This document shows, in pieces, positions 50,095 to 57,877 of a DNA stretch of 64,000 nt (positions within the stretch are counted from its first letter, which is position 1; each line of letters begins with the position of its first letter). The stretch spans positions 8,001,501-8,065,500 of the forward strand of contig NC_020126.1 of assembly GCF_000331735.1 (NCBI RefSeq). The letters run 5' to 3'. Under the pieces are notes generated by a model. That model did no database searches and was not told where the DNA came from. It saw only the letters and a list, made by a program, of their open reading frames with translations. Origin of the DNA: Myxococcus stipitatus DSM 14675. Its GTDB lineage: Bacteria > Myxococcota > Myxococcia > Myxococcales > Myxococcaceae. The position numbers and the translations under genes are program-made.

Positions 50095-50322
50095 CTCGAG
50101 ACCTCACAGGGTGCGCGGAGGGTTCAACCTCCGCCGAGCGGGCGCCATGTCCCGCTCATGACAAGCAACTCCGCGAACCATCATAGGAGGTGTCACGAAC
50201 CGGTCCGCCCTTTTCTCGTGGGAACGTCGAACCTCGCACCGGCGGTGTCCTCAGACTCGCGGGCCACTGGCCCCACCCGCCGTCCGTGACTATCCCGGGC
50301 ACTCCAGGTTCTTGGAGCCCCC

Positions 50323-50457
50323 ATGCGACGCGTCCCCACGGCGTTCTGTTTCATCTTCATCCTGAGCTGCGTTCTCGGCGCCTCTTCCTCCCACGCGGCC
50401 CAGGACTCCCGCGCCCTCTCCTCGGAGCTTCGCGAGGGGCCGCGCATCCCACGCTGA
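50323..50457 (+). CDS. Possible 44-aa exported peptide
   Basis: Short open frame with all marks of a secreted peptide: basic start MRRVP, hydrophobic core AFCFIFILSCVLGA, and an Ala-type cleavage site (SSSHAA-QD, about residue 26), leaving a mature peptide of about 18 residues. GGAG lies 6 nt upstream of the ATG. It ends 3 bp before the convergent lipoprotein gene stop. No homologue is recognised; it could be chance coding, so confidence is limited. The 228 bp before it contain no other gene. Confidence 0.45.
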   Translation: MRRVPTAFCFIFILSCVLGASSSHAAQDSRALSSELREGPRIPR

Positions 50458-50460
50458 GCC

Positions 50461-51273
50461 TCACCCCGCGTCGCCCCCGTGGCGAGGCGTGGGGAAGACC
50501 AGGCACAGCGTCTCGAAGACAGGCGCTCCCGGGGCCGAGAACACGGCGCTCAGCGCTCGCGCGGCTTGCGCCACCTCGGTGCCGAAGGACGGCACCAGGC
50601 AGAGGTCCTCGGACGTCTTGAAGCGCCCCTTGAGCAACGCCAGTCCCCGCCGCAAGGTCGCCAGGTCCTGCTTCCCCTCTCGCACGGGCACCGACGGGCC
50701 ATTCGCATCCGGACCGGGCAGCTTGCCCACGCTGGTGCTCAGCTCGAAGCCATCCGCGCGCTGGATGATGCGCAGCTTTCCGGGCGCGACCTCCGACAGC
50801 CACGCGCGAAAGCCCTCCTCGTCGCGCAGCACCAACGGGTAGGCCACGGGGGCGTCCGGATGCGCCAGCCACACCGCCTCCGCGGAGTCGCGCAAGGCCG
50901 CGAACAGCTCCGAGGTCTGCGCCAGGAACGTGTCCGCGTCCGGCACCACCAGGACCACCCGCCCCTTCACCCGCTCCGAGAGCCGCGCGGCGGACTCCGG
51001 GCGCAAGGGCTCGAACAGCTCCGTGCCCACGCGCACCTGCTCTCCGGCCACCAGCAGCTTCAGCGCATCCGAGGGAGGGACTTCGCCATAGACCGGCGCC
51101 GCCTCGCTGGGACCTGGGCCGCGGGCGTCCTCACCGCCCGGAGCCTTCGTGGCGAGTGTCGGCAGCGGCGCGGGCTTCAAGGCCTGAAGCGGCTCCGCGG
51201 TCTTCTCCTCGCGACAGCCCACCGCCACGAGCATCAGCCCCGACACCACTCCCGCGCTGGCCCACGTCCTCAC
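50461..51273 (-). CDS. Lipoprotein of unknown function, 270 aa
   Basis: GTG start at 51271-51273 (GTGA overlap with the preceding phosphatase gene) followed by a lipoprotein signal (WASAGVVSGLMLVAVGC, lipobox AVGC, Cys about 20) and a Pro-rich linker. The mature domain of about 200 residues is mixed alpha/beta (VKGRVVLVVPDADTFLAQTSELFAAL; VAYPLVLRDEEGFRAWLSEVAPGKLRII) with two late Cys in LCLVPSF and LCLVF. No family assigned. Lying in one operon with the exported phosphatase suggests a shared envelope-lipid function, which is inference. Confidence 0.7.
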   Translation of the reverse strand: MRTWASAGVVSGLMLVAVGCREEKTAEPLQALKPAPLPTLATKAPGGEDARGPGPSEAAPVYGEVPPSDALKLLVAGEQVRVGTELFEPLRPESAARLSERVKGRVVLVVPDADTFLAQTSELFAALRDSAEAVWLAHPDAPVAYPLVLRDEEGFRAWLSEVAPGKLRIIQRADGFELSTSVGKLPGPDANGPSVPVREGKQDLATLRRGLALLKGRFKTSEDLCLVPSFGTEVAQAARALSAVFSAPGAPVFETLCLVFPTPRHGGDAG

Positions 51274-52259
51274 GGAGTCGTCGTCCCCGCGCTGGCCGGG
51301 GGGGCCGCGAAGGCTTTCGCCACACACGCCGCATCCGCCAACCCGAGCCCCACCGCGTGGTCCGCCGCCTCCTTCGCGTCCTTGAACAGCACCATGCCCG
51401 CGAAGCGCTTCGCATCCGACGAGCGTCCCGCGTCGCGGATGTAGATGGCCTTCACGCGCCCCGGGAACTCCTCGCGAATCTGCGCGTACACCTCGGGGTC
51501 CTTCTCTCCCGAGTCCCCCACCAACACCACGGGCAGCGAGAACTGCATCAGCAGTCGGCGGATGGTGGGCTGCTTGTAACCGGACAGCGACCCAGGGCCC
51601 AGGTCTCGCAGATACACACCGAAGCCTGACGGGAAGGCATGGCGCTCCAGGAAGCCCTGCACGCGCGGCAGGTACTGGATGGGGGAGCCACTCACCAGCG
51701 CGAACGCGGACGCGGACGCACCTCGCAGGCAGCCGTAGAACCCCGCCATCCCCAACACCACCTGCTGCGAGTCGGAGTCCTTGAGCAGCGCGGCCTGCAC
51801 CAGCTTCGTCGGCTTCGTCACGTGCGTCAGCGCGAGCGTGTCGTCGAAGTCGGAGACCACGAGCAGCGGCGTCGACTCCGGCAACACCTCCACTCGGGCC
51901 GTGGTGCTGGCCCCCTCCACGGACGCGTGTGCTTCCGAGGCGCCCGCCTTGAAGCGCTGGCCTTCGGGTGGAATCAGGTTCACCTCGAAGCCGCCATCGT
52001 CGCGGCTCGTGACGACCGCGGTGACGTCCTGGAAGCGCACCGTTACTTGGGCCCCCACCCAGTTGGGAGCAGCCAGGCGCCGCAGGTTCCTCGACAGCGC
52101 GGTGCTGCTCTCCGCGGGGGCTTCCTTCAACACGCGGCCATGCAGGCTGACGCCCTCCGGTCTCCCGAGCACCGGCGCCAGCAAGACGGCAGGAGCCGCC
52201 AAAGCGTGGGAAACACTGAGAACCGCCATCACGGCTAAAAGGCGAGAGAGCGTTTTCAT
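51270..52259 (-). CDS. Exported App1-type phosphatidate phosphatase domain protein
   Basis: 329 aa. Signal peptide 1-22 (LLAVMAVLSVSHALA). A beta-sandwich-like region follows to about 125, then the APP1 catalytic (DUF2183) domain of the HAD superfamily: nucleophile motif DFDDT (Asp137, Asp139), a Ser/Thr motif in ALVSGSPIQYLPRV, a lysine in GYKQPTIRRLL, and VLVGDSGEKDPEVYAQI as the Mg2+ acidic motif. Yeast App1 dephosphorylates phosphatidate and diacylglycerol pyrophosphate; a periplasmic lipid phosphatase role is likely, substrate unproven. ATG at 52257-52259; divergent from the kinase gene over 115 bp. Confidence 0.82.
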   Translation of the reverse strand: MKTLSRLLAVMAVLSVSHALAAPAVLLAPVLGRPEGVSLHGRVLKEAPAESSTALSRNLRRLAAPNWVGAQVTVRFQDVTAVVTSRDDGGFEVNLIPPEGQRFKAGASEAHASVEGASTTARVEVLPESTPLLVVSDFDDTLALTHVTKPTKLVQAALLKDSDSQQVVLGMAGFYGCLRGASASAFALVSGSPIQYLPRVQGFLERHAFPSGFGVYLRDLGPGSLSGYKQPTIRRLLMQFSLPVVLVGDSGEKDPEVYAQIREEFPGRVKAIYIRDAGRSSDAKRFAGMVLFKDAKEAADHAVGLGLADAACVAKAFAAPPASAGTTTP

Positions 52260-52374
52260 CGGAATTTTCTCGTGTTAATGTTTGCCAAGCCCTGATGATA
52301 GCTTCTCACGGGCCTTGCGAGGCGTCGTGGAGGGGTAGCACAGCGGCCGTGCGCCCCGAGGAGCCGGAAGACAC

Positions 52375-55044
52375 GTGGAGCACCCGCCCGAAGGGCTCGA
52401 TTTCGGCAGGTACACGTTGCTCGAGCGCATCGCGACGGGCGGCATGGCGGAGATATTCCGCGCTCGTATGACTGCCATGGCGGGTGTCACCAAGCCGGTG
52501 GTCATCAAGAAAATCCTCCCGGGCTTCGCGGACAAGAGCGCCTTCGTCTCCATGTTCGTCAACGAGGCGCGCATCGCCGCGGGCCTCAGCCACGGCAACA
52601 TCGCCCAGGTCTTCGACTTCGGTGAGGTGGCGGGCCAGTACTTCATCGCGATGGAGTGGGTGGACGGACACCCGTTGTCGCGTGTGCTGCGGCGAGCCCG
52701 GGAGAAGGGGCACTACACCCTGCCGCAGCCGCTGGCCCTGCTGATGACGGCCGAGGTGCTCAAGGGCCTGGCCTACGCGCACACGCGCCTGGACGACCGG
52801 GGCCGGCCCCTGCACATCGTCCACCGCGACGTCAGTCCGCAGAACGTGCTGCTCAGCTTCGAGGGCCAGGTGAAGCTGGTGGACTTCGGCATCGCTCGGG
52901 CCCGGCTCGCGGGCGGGCTCATGTCCGATGAGCCCGACGGCATGGGCAAGTACGCGTACTTCGCGCCGGAGCAAGCCCGGGGGCGGGAGCTGGATGCGCG
53001 CGCCGATATCTTCGCGGCGGGCACGCTCTTGTACGAGACGCTGTGCGGACGCCGGCCGTTCGAGGGCGATGCCACGGATGTGATGCGGAAGATTGCCCTG
53101 GGGGACTTCCCGCGCCCTCGGGAGCTGGCGCCGGACATCCCCTCCGCGCTCGAGCGCATCCTCCTCACCGCGCTGGCCGTGGAGCGAGAGCAGCGCTACG
53201 CCTCCGCGGAGCTGTTCGCGGAGTCGCTCACCCGGTACCTGAACACCACCACGCCGGACATCTCTCCCAGCGCCCTGGCTCACTTCATGGGCTACCTGTT
53301 CGAGGCGGAGCTCGTGGCGGACGGGCGGCCCGTGCTGCTGCCTCGGGAGTTCCTCTCGCAGCTGTCCCGGTGGACGCGTGTGTCCTCGGAGCGCCGCGCC
53401 TTCCGCGAGCCCGCGGCCCCCGAGGTATCGCGCGGAGATCGCATCACCGAGCCGGTCCCCACACCGGAAGATCTTCGCGTCGACACGTCGAGCGAGGTGC
53501 CCGCGTCGCCCGGAGCCGAGCCTGGCTCCGTTGGCAGGGGACGCAGGGAACGCACCACCCAGCCCATCCCCGCCGTGCCTGACTCGGCCTCGGGCGCCGA
53601 GGGTCCGCGGACAGACGGTGAGTCGGCGGGGCAACCTCCGCACTCGGCATCCGGGACGGAAGCAGCGCCCCCGACGTCCTTGTCACACTCGACGTCGTCG
53701 ACGGACGGGGTGCGCTCCACGGAGCTCGCTTCGTCGCATCCGCGCTCGACACCCTCGACCGGAGTCCCGCTACCGACGCCCCAGGCTTCGTCGCCTCCCC
53801 GCTCGACTCCGCCCACGGGCGAGACCCCGCTGACGGCCGCCGAGCCCTCGCGCCCCTCTCCGTTCCTGAGTCCTCCCACCGGAGTGCCTCCGCCACCGGA
53901 CCTCGCTCCGACGACTCACGCCCCACCGTCCCGCCTGGGCTTCCGCCTCGCGGCCCTCGGCGCGCCGGTGCTCGCGGCCCTCGGCGCGGTCCTCGTCGTG
54001 ATGGTCCTCGGCCGCAACGGCACCTTCTCCGTGGAGCTCAGCTCCTCGCCTCCTGGCGGAGCCATCCGCGTCGATGGTCGCCCGCTCGACTCCGTCACCC
54101 CCGCCCTCCTCACGCACCTGCCCGCCGACGGTGAGCACCTGCTCGAAATCCAGATTCCCGGCATGGTCCCGTGGAGCCAGGTGGTCCGCGCCGAGCGAGG
54201 CTCGACCCTCGCCGTCCACGCGCGGCTTCGTCCACGAATCAACACCTCCTCCGCCCCGGGAACCGCGTCCGCCAAGGCCGCGAACACGCCCCCCCTCCAG
54301 GACGCGGACTGGGCCCCCGGTGGGTTCCGCATCTCCGCCGTGAGCCACGCCTTCCGCGTCCCGGTATCCTCCGCCGCTCGCGTCCCACTCGACCCGGCCC
54401 GGACCTACCTGGTGCACACCGAGGGACGGATGTCGCTCGGCGGGCCCATGTCCGTGGAGCACGCGGGCTACTTCCTCGAGGGCGACAAGAACCTCCCCGC
54501 CCACGAGTCCTTCGGCGTCCTCGGCCCCGACGAACAGCTCATCCGCAACGCCGCCAGCCTGTACGTCTTCGTCCTGGACGCCCACCGCGAGGACAACCGG
54601 GGAGGTCTCCAGGTCCACCTGCGGGAGCTCGGCGGGCCCAGCTTCCCGCCCTTCCGGCTGGACGCGCGCCAGCACGCCGTGAAGCTCGCGCGCGCGGACC
54701 GCTTCGTCGTCCATGCGCTGGACCCCGGCACCACCTACGACGTCGTGCTGCGCTACACCGCCGAGCCTGCCCGGACCCGAGGCCTGAGCGGCGGCCCCGT
54801 GGGGCGAGTGCTTGGACTGGTGGGAACGGACCCGGGCCCCGAAGGCTCGCCCAGCGGCCTGGCGCTCCTGGAAGTGGGCCAGCCCGCCCGCCTCCGAGGC
54901 GCGTCGTGGCTCCAGCTCGCCTTCCCGGACGACCATCTGGCCGACAACACCGGCACCCTCCTGGTGGACATCGTCCCCGTGGTCCGCCCCTCGGAAGCAG
55001 GGATGCCGCCAGCGGGCCACCGGCACGGCCGCCCGACCCCGTGA
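52375..55044 (+). CDS. Hanks-type Ser/Thr protein kinase with membrane span and PEGA domain
   Basis: 889 aa. Kinase domain about 12-280: Gly loop ERIATGGMAEIF, ATP Lys in VVIKKIL, catalytic HRDVSPQN (His150-Asp152), DFG at 170-172, APE as APEQARG. A Ser/Pro/Thr-rich linker (about 330-520) leads to one span (about 522-546), then an extracytoplasmic PEGA domain (FSVELSSSPPGGAIRVDGRPL, about 550-615) and a C-terminal beta-rich domain of about 260 residues. HRDVSPQN rather than HRDLKPEN is common in myxobacterial kinases. GTG at 52375 with AGGAGCCGG upstream. The gene could supply phosphothreonine for FHA readers such as the one at 14.5 kb; that link is speculative. Confidence 0.88.
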   Translation: MEHPPEGLDFGRYTLLERIATGGMAEIFRARMTAMAGVTKPVVIKKILPGFADKSAFVSMFVNEARIAAGLSHGNIAQVFDFGEVAGQYFIAMEWVDGHPLSRVLRRAREKGHYTLPQPLALLMTAEVLKGLAYAHTRLDDRGRPLHIVHRDVSPQNVLLSFEGQVKLVDFGIARARLAGGLMSDEPDGMGKYAYFAPEQARGRELDARADIFAAGTLLYETLCGRRPFEGDATDVMRKIALGDFPRPRELAPDIPSALERILLTALAVEREQRYASAELFAESLTRYLNTTTPDISPSALAHFMGYLFEAELVADGRPVLLPREFLSQLSRWTRVSSERRAFREPAAPEVSRGDRITEPVPTPEDLRVDTSSEVPASPGAEPGSVGRGRRERTTQPIPAVPDSASGAEGPRTDGESAGQPPHSASGTEAAPPTSLSHSTSSTDGVRSTELASSHPRSTPSTGVPLPTPQASSPPRSTPPTGETPLTAAEPSRPSPFLSPPTGVPPPPDLAPTTHAPPSRLGFRLAALGAPVLAALGAVLVVMVLGRNGTFSVELSSSPPGGAIRVDGRPLDSVTPALLTHLPADGEHLLEIQIPGMVPWSQVVRAERGSTLAVHARLRPRINTSSAPGTASAKAANTPPLQDADWAPGGFRISAVSHAFRVPVSSAARVPLDPARTYLVHTEGRMSLGGPMSVEHAGYFLEGDKNLPAHESFGVLGPDEQLIRNAASLYVFVLDAHREDNRGGLQVHLRELGGPSFPPFRLDARQHAVKLARADRFVVHALDPGTTYDVVLRYTAEPARTRGLSGGPVGRVLGLVGTDPGPEGSPSGLALLEVGQPARLRGASWLQLAFPDDHLADNTGTLLVDIVPVVRPSEAGMPPAGHRHGRPTP

Positions 55045-55130
55045 GCCTGCTACAGCCGTGCAGCGGCCTGTCGCCGAAAAGTTGATCCCCCCGGCGAGCC
55101 CCCTACCCTGGGCAACAAGGAGGGCTCAAC

Positions 55131-55343
55131 ATGTTGAAGCTGGTGGCAGTGGCCGCAGTCGGGGCCGTGGTCCTGGGGACGATGGGACTGTCCGGCCGGG
55201 TGGATGCGCGACCGGGGAGCACCGAGGGAGAGCCGACGCAGGCGCAGGTGGAGGCGGCGCTGGACGCGCGGCAGAAGGAGTTGCTGGGCATCTTGTTGGA
55301 GGCTCAGCGGACGGGCGAACGCACGGCGTCGGTTCACCGGTAA
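55131..55343 (+). CDS. Small exported protein, 70 aa
   Basis: ATG with a strong AAGGAGGG site 6 nt upstream. Signal peptide LKLVAVAAVGAVVLGTMGLSG (to about residue 27, cleavage near VDA-R), then a 43-residue helical, charged mature part (AQVEAALDARQKELLGILLEAQRTGERTA). No Cys and no known family. Located between the Ser/Thr kinase and carD, 72 bp before carD; may be transcribed with either. Real coding is supported by ribosome site and signal peptide. Confidence 0.68.
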   Translation: MLKLVAVAAVGAVVLGTMGLSGRVDARPGSTEGEPTQAQVEAALDARQKELLGILLEAQRTGERTASVHR

Positions 55344-55415
55344 TCTCGTGGCGTCGAACGCGACTCGGTGCTAAGCCCGGGCCTCCTTTGACGTCTACCT
55401 GCCCGCGAGGGGGAC

Positions 55416-56384
55416 ATGCCTGAAGGGTCCGCGTCACTCACACAACTCGCGGTCGACGACCGGGTCGTCTATCCGAATCAGGGTGTCTGCCGCGTCACCG
55501 CCATCGACACGAAGGAAGTGGCGGGACAGAAGCTCGTCTTCGTCACCATGCGTCGCGAGGAGGATGGCGCCGTGGTCATGGTGCCCCAGGCCAAGGTCGC
55601 GGCCATCGGTGTACGGAAGGTGGCTGGCCCCGAGGACGTGAAGAGCGTCTTCTCATTCCTTCGTGCGGACGGGGACAAGGCAGACCTCGACTGGAAGCAG
55701 CGCGCCCGCACCAACCTGGACCGCATGACGCAGGGAGGAATCCTGGGTCTGGCCGAGGTGGTGAAGGACCTCCAGGTCCTCAGTGAGCTGCGTCCGCTGC
55801 CCACCAAGGAGCGCGAGCTGTACGACAATGCCCGGCACCTGCTGGTGTCGGAGGTCGCCGCCGCGCTCGGCACCGCCGAGGTCAACGCCGAGGACGCCAT
55901 CGACATCGTCCTCTTCCCGCCCGGCCGCGAGCGCCCCAAGCGCACCGCCGCCGAGTTCGCGAAAGGCGACGAAGACGACCTGGGTCTGGAGGGCGACCTC
56001 CTGGGACTCGACGGAGACCTGGACCTGCCCTCGGACGAGGAGCCGCAGTCGGAGTCCTCCGACGAGGAGAGCTCCTCCGACGAAGAGGGCGAGGAAGGCG
56101 AGGAGAAGTCCGACGAGGAGTCCGCGCCCAAGAAGCGCGGCCGTCCCCCGAAGGAGAAGCCCGCCGCCGAGGAAGGCGCGGAGCCCGCCGCGCCCAAGAA
56201 GCGCGGCCGTCCTCCCAAGCCCAAGCCGGAGGCACCTCCGCCCGGCGCGGAGGCCCCCGCCCCCAAGAAGCGTGGCCGTCCTCCCAAGGCCAAGCCGCCC
56301 GAGGTGGCTGGCGCCGAACCCGCCGCGCCCAAGAAGCGCGGCCGTCCTCCCAAGGCGAAGCCCGCCGAGGGTGGAGAGGACTGA
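55416..56384 (+). CDS. carD: CarD, HMGA-like transcription factor with CdnL-type N-terminus
   Basis: 322 aa, matching Myxococcus xanthus CarD (316). N-terminal CdnL/TRCF RNA-polymerase-interacting domain (about 8-170: VVYPNQGVCRVTAIDTKE, VPQAKVAAIGVRK, ELYDNARHLLVSEVAAAL). Then an acidic stretch (about 185-235) and four AT-hooks KKRGRPPK spread over about 238-318, as in animal HMGA proteins. In M. xanthus it binds minor groove AT tracts and RNA polymerase and, with CarG, is needed for light-induced carotenogenesis and fruiting body development via ECF sigma factors. carG follows by 43 bp. Identification is secure from architecture plus partner. Confidence 0.95.
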   Translation: MPEGSASLTQLAVDDRVVYPNQGVCRVTAIDTKEVAGQKLVFVTMRREEDGAVVMVPQAKVAAIGVRKVAGPEDVKSVFSFLRADGDKADLDWKQRARTNLDRMTQGGILGLAEVVKDLQVLSELRPLPTKERELYDNARHLLVSEVAAALGTAEVNAEDAIDIVLFPPGRERPKRTAAEFAKGDEDDLGLEGDLLGLDGDLDLPSDEEPQSESSDEESSSDEEGEEGEEKSDEESAPKKRGRPPKEKPAAEEGAEPAAPKKRGRPPKPKPEAPPPGAEAPAPKKRGRPPKAKPPEVAGAEPAAPKKRGRPPKAKPAEGGED

Positions 56385-56427
56385 CAGTCGACCTGGAAGC
56401 CGGCCCTTTGCGCCGAGGTGACGCCCC

Positions 56428-56940
56428 GTGATTCGCGTCGTGACGCTGGACCCCTTCGACGACAAGCAGCTCGCCAAGCTCAACCGGACGCTCTACACGG
56501 CGTTCGGCGTGGGCAGCGAGCACTCCGGCTCCGCCGAGATGCCTCCGGGCCTGGGCGAGCCGGTGGACGCCGAGAAACTGCTGGAGCAGGTGAAGGGCAT
56601 TCGCGCCTATCAGGACGACAAGGTGCTGCTGCTCACCTCGCGCAAGCTCAAGGAGCGCGAGCTGCCCAGCGGCACGGCCCCCACCCCGGGCTTCGCTCGC
56701 CAGGGCAGGGACCGCTCCGTCATCACCACCCAGCCGCACAAGGACCTGGAGGTCGGCTTCAAGCCGGTGGCCCGCCACGCGCTGCACCAGTTGGGTCACC
56801 TGTGGGAGCTGCACCACTGCCTGGACCCGCGGTGCTCGATGTACCCGCCCTGGACGCCGTCGTTCTCCCAGGGTGAGCCCATCTTCTGCACCTTCTGCCG
56901 GGAAAAGAGCGAGCAGAAGATTCGCCTTGCGAAGTCCTAG
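56428..56940 (+). CDS. carG: CarG, zinc-site partner of CarD
   Basis: 170 aa. Archaemetzincin-like sequence whose zinc motif reads HQLGHLWELHHC followed by CSMYPP and CTFC: the catalytic Glu of HExxH is Gln here, so it should bind zinc structurally and not act as a protease, as established for M. xanthus CarG. CarG does not bind DNA but acts with CarD at its promoters. It begins 43 bp after carD (GTG at 56428 or ATG reading MIRVVTLDPFDD) and its end overlaps the following gene. Confidence 0.93.
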   Translation: MIRVVTLDPFDDKQLAKLNRTLYTAFGVGSEHSGSAEMPPGLGEPVDAEKLLEQVKGIRAYQDDKVLLLTSRKLKERELPSGTAPTPGFARQGRDRSVITTQPHKDLEVGFKPVARHALHQLGHLWELHHCLDPRCSMYPPWTPSFSQGEPIFCTFCREKSEQKIRLAKS

Positions 56941-57877
56941 CATCCAACGCGCGCTGCCCCTCCTGGAGTTGGGGGGGCTCTTGCTGGTCGCGCTCCTGTG
57001 TCTCGTCTTCCACCTCCGGCTGCCCAGCAAGCTCCCCTCCGAGGAGAGCTACCGCGCGGTGGCCGAGCGACTGAAGGCGGAAGGCCGCCCCGGTGACGCG
57101 GTCCTGCTCTTCCCCTGGTGGGCGGAGCGCGCCCGGCTCTTCGTGCCTCCCGGGCTGCCCGTCTACGGCTACCTCGGCTCGGACCACGATGACCTGTCCG
57201 CGCATCCGCGAGTCTGGGTGCTGGGCCAGCCGGAGCTGCCCCGCTCGGACGAGGCGACATTCCTGAAGGACTTCCTGCCCGAGCGCCGCGCCGTGGGCCC
57301 GGTCGTCCAGGAAGGCACGCTGACGCTGAGCCTCTACGAGAACGGCCGGCATCGTCCGCGGCGGTTCAACGCGGCGGACCGGGTTGCACAAGCACGTGTG
57401 TATCTGGAGTCACTGGATGGCACGCGCGCGCCCTGCCCTTTCGACGGGACGGCGCACCGCTGTCCGGGGCCCGGCAACGTGTACGTGGCCACCGAGTGGC
57501 ATGAGGTCTTCTACGAGCCGCGCCACTGTCTGTGGATGCCCGCGCCCGGTGGAGCGCGCCGGCTGGTGGCGGAGTTCGACGGGGTGCCCGGTGGCGTGGG
57601 GTTGAGGCTCGAGGGTGGCATCATCTTCGAGTACGCGTTTCCTCGGGACGCGCAGCTGACGACGGCGTTCCTGGGCGTGGAGGACGCGGCCAGCGGCGCG
57701 CCGCTCGTGGAGGTGGCGATACCTCCCGGACAGGAAGGCGTGAAGAAGTCGGAGGTGCTGCTGCCCCCGGGTGAGGCGAGGACGGTGAAGGTCTGGGTCC
57801 GCTCGGAGAATCCGGACCGGCGGCAGGTGTGCCTGGACGTGCTGGCGTTGGAGCCGGTGGTGGGAGTGAAGGGATGA
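56927..57877 (+). CDS. Membrane-anchored protein of unknown function, coupled to a glycosyltransferase
   Basis: 316 aa if it starts at TTG 56927, overlapping the carG end by 14 bp; ATG at 56873 is an alternative inside carG. One N-terminal membrane anchor (LLELGGLLLVALLCLVFHL, about 10-28). The extracytoplasmic part contains AVLLFPWWAERARLF and VYGYLGSDHDDL, resembling the soluble parts of polytopic glycosyltransferase partners, then a beta-rich C-terminus with several Cys (APCPFDGTAHRCPG, EPRHCLWMP). Its stop overlaps the next start (ATGA), so the two products are made together and probably interact. Function unknown. Confidence 0.7.
   Translation: MRSPSIQRALPLLELGGLLLVALLCLVFHLRLPSKLPSEESYRAVAERLKAEGRPGDAVLLFPWWAERARLFVPPGLPVYGYLGSDHDDLSAHPRVWVLGQPELPRSDEATFLKDFLPERRAVGPVVQEGTLTLSLYENGRHRPRRFNAADRVAQARVYLESLDGTRAPCPFDGTAHRCPGPGNVYVATEWHEVFYEPRHCLWMPAPGGARRLVAEFDGVPGGVGLRLEGGIIFEYAFPRDAQLTTAFLGVEDAASGAPLVEVAIPPGQEGVKKSEVLLPPGEARTVKVWVRSENPDRRQVCLDVLALEPVVGVKG

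Noticed and set aside
52260..52374. Promoter elements in the gap between the phosphatase and kinase genes
   Set aside because: An AT-richer stretch is present but no -35/-10 pair on either strand was convincing.
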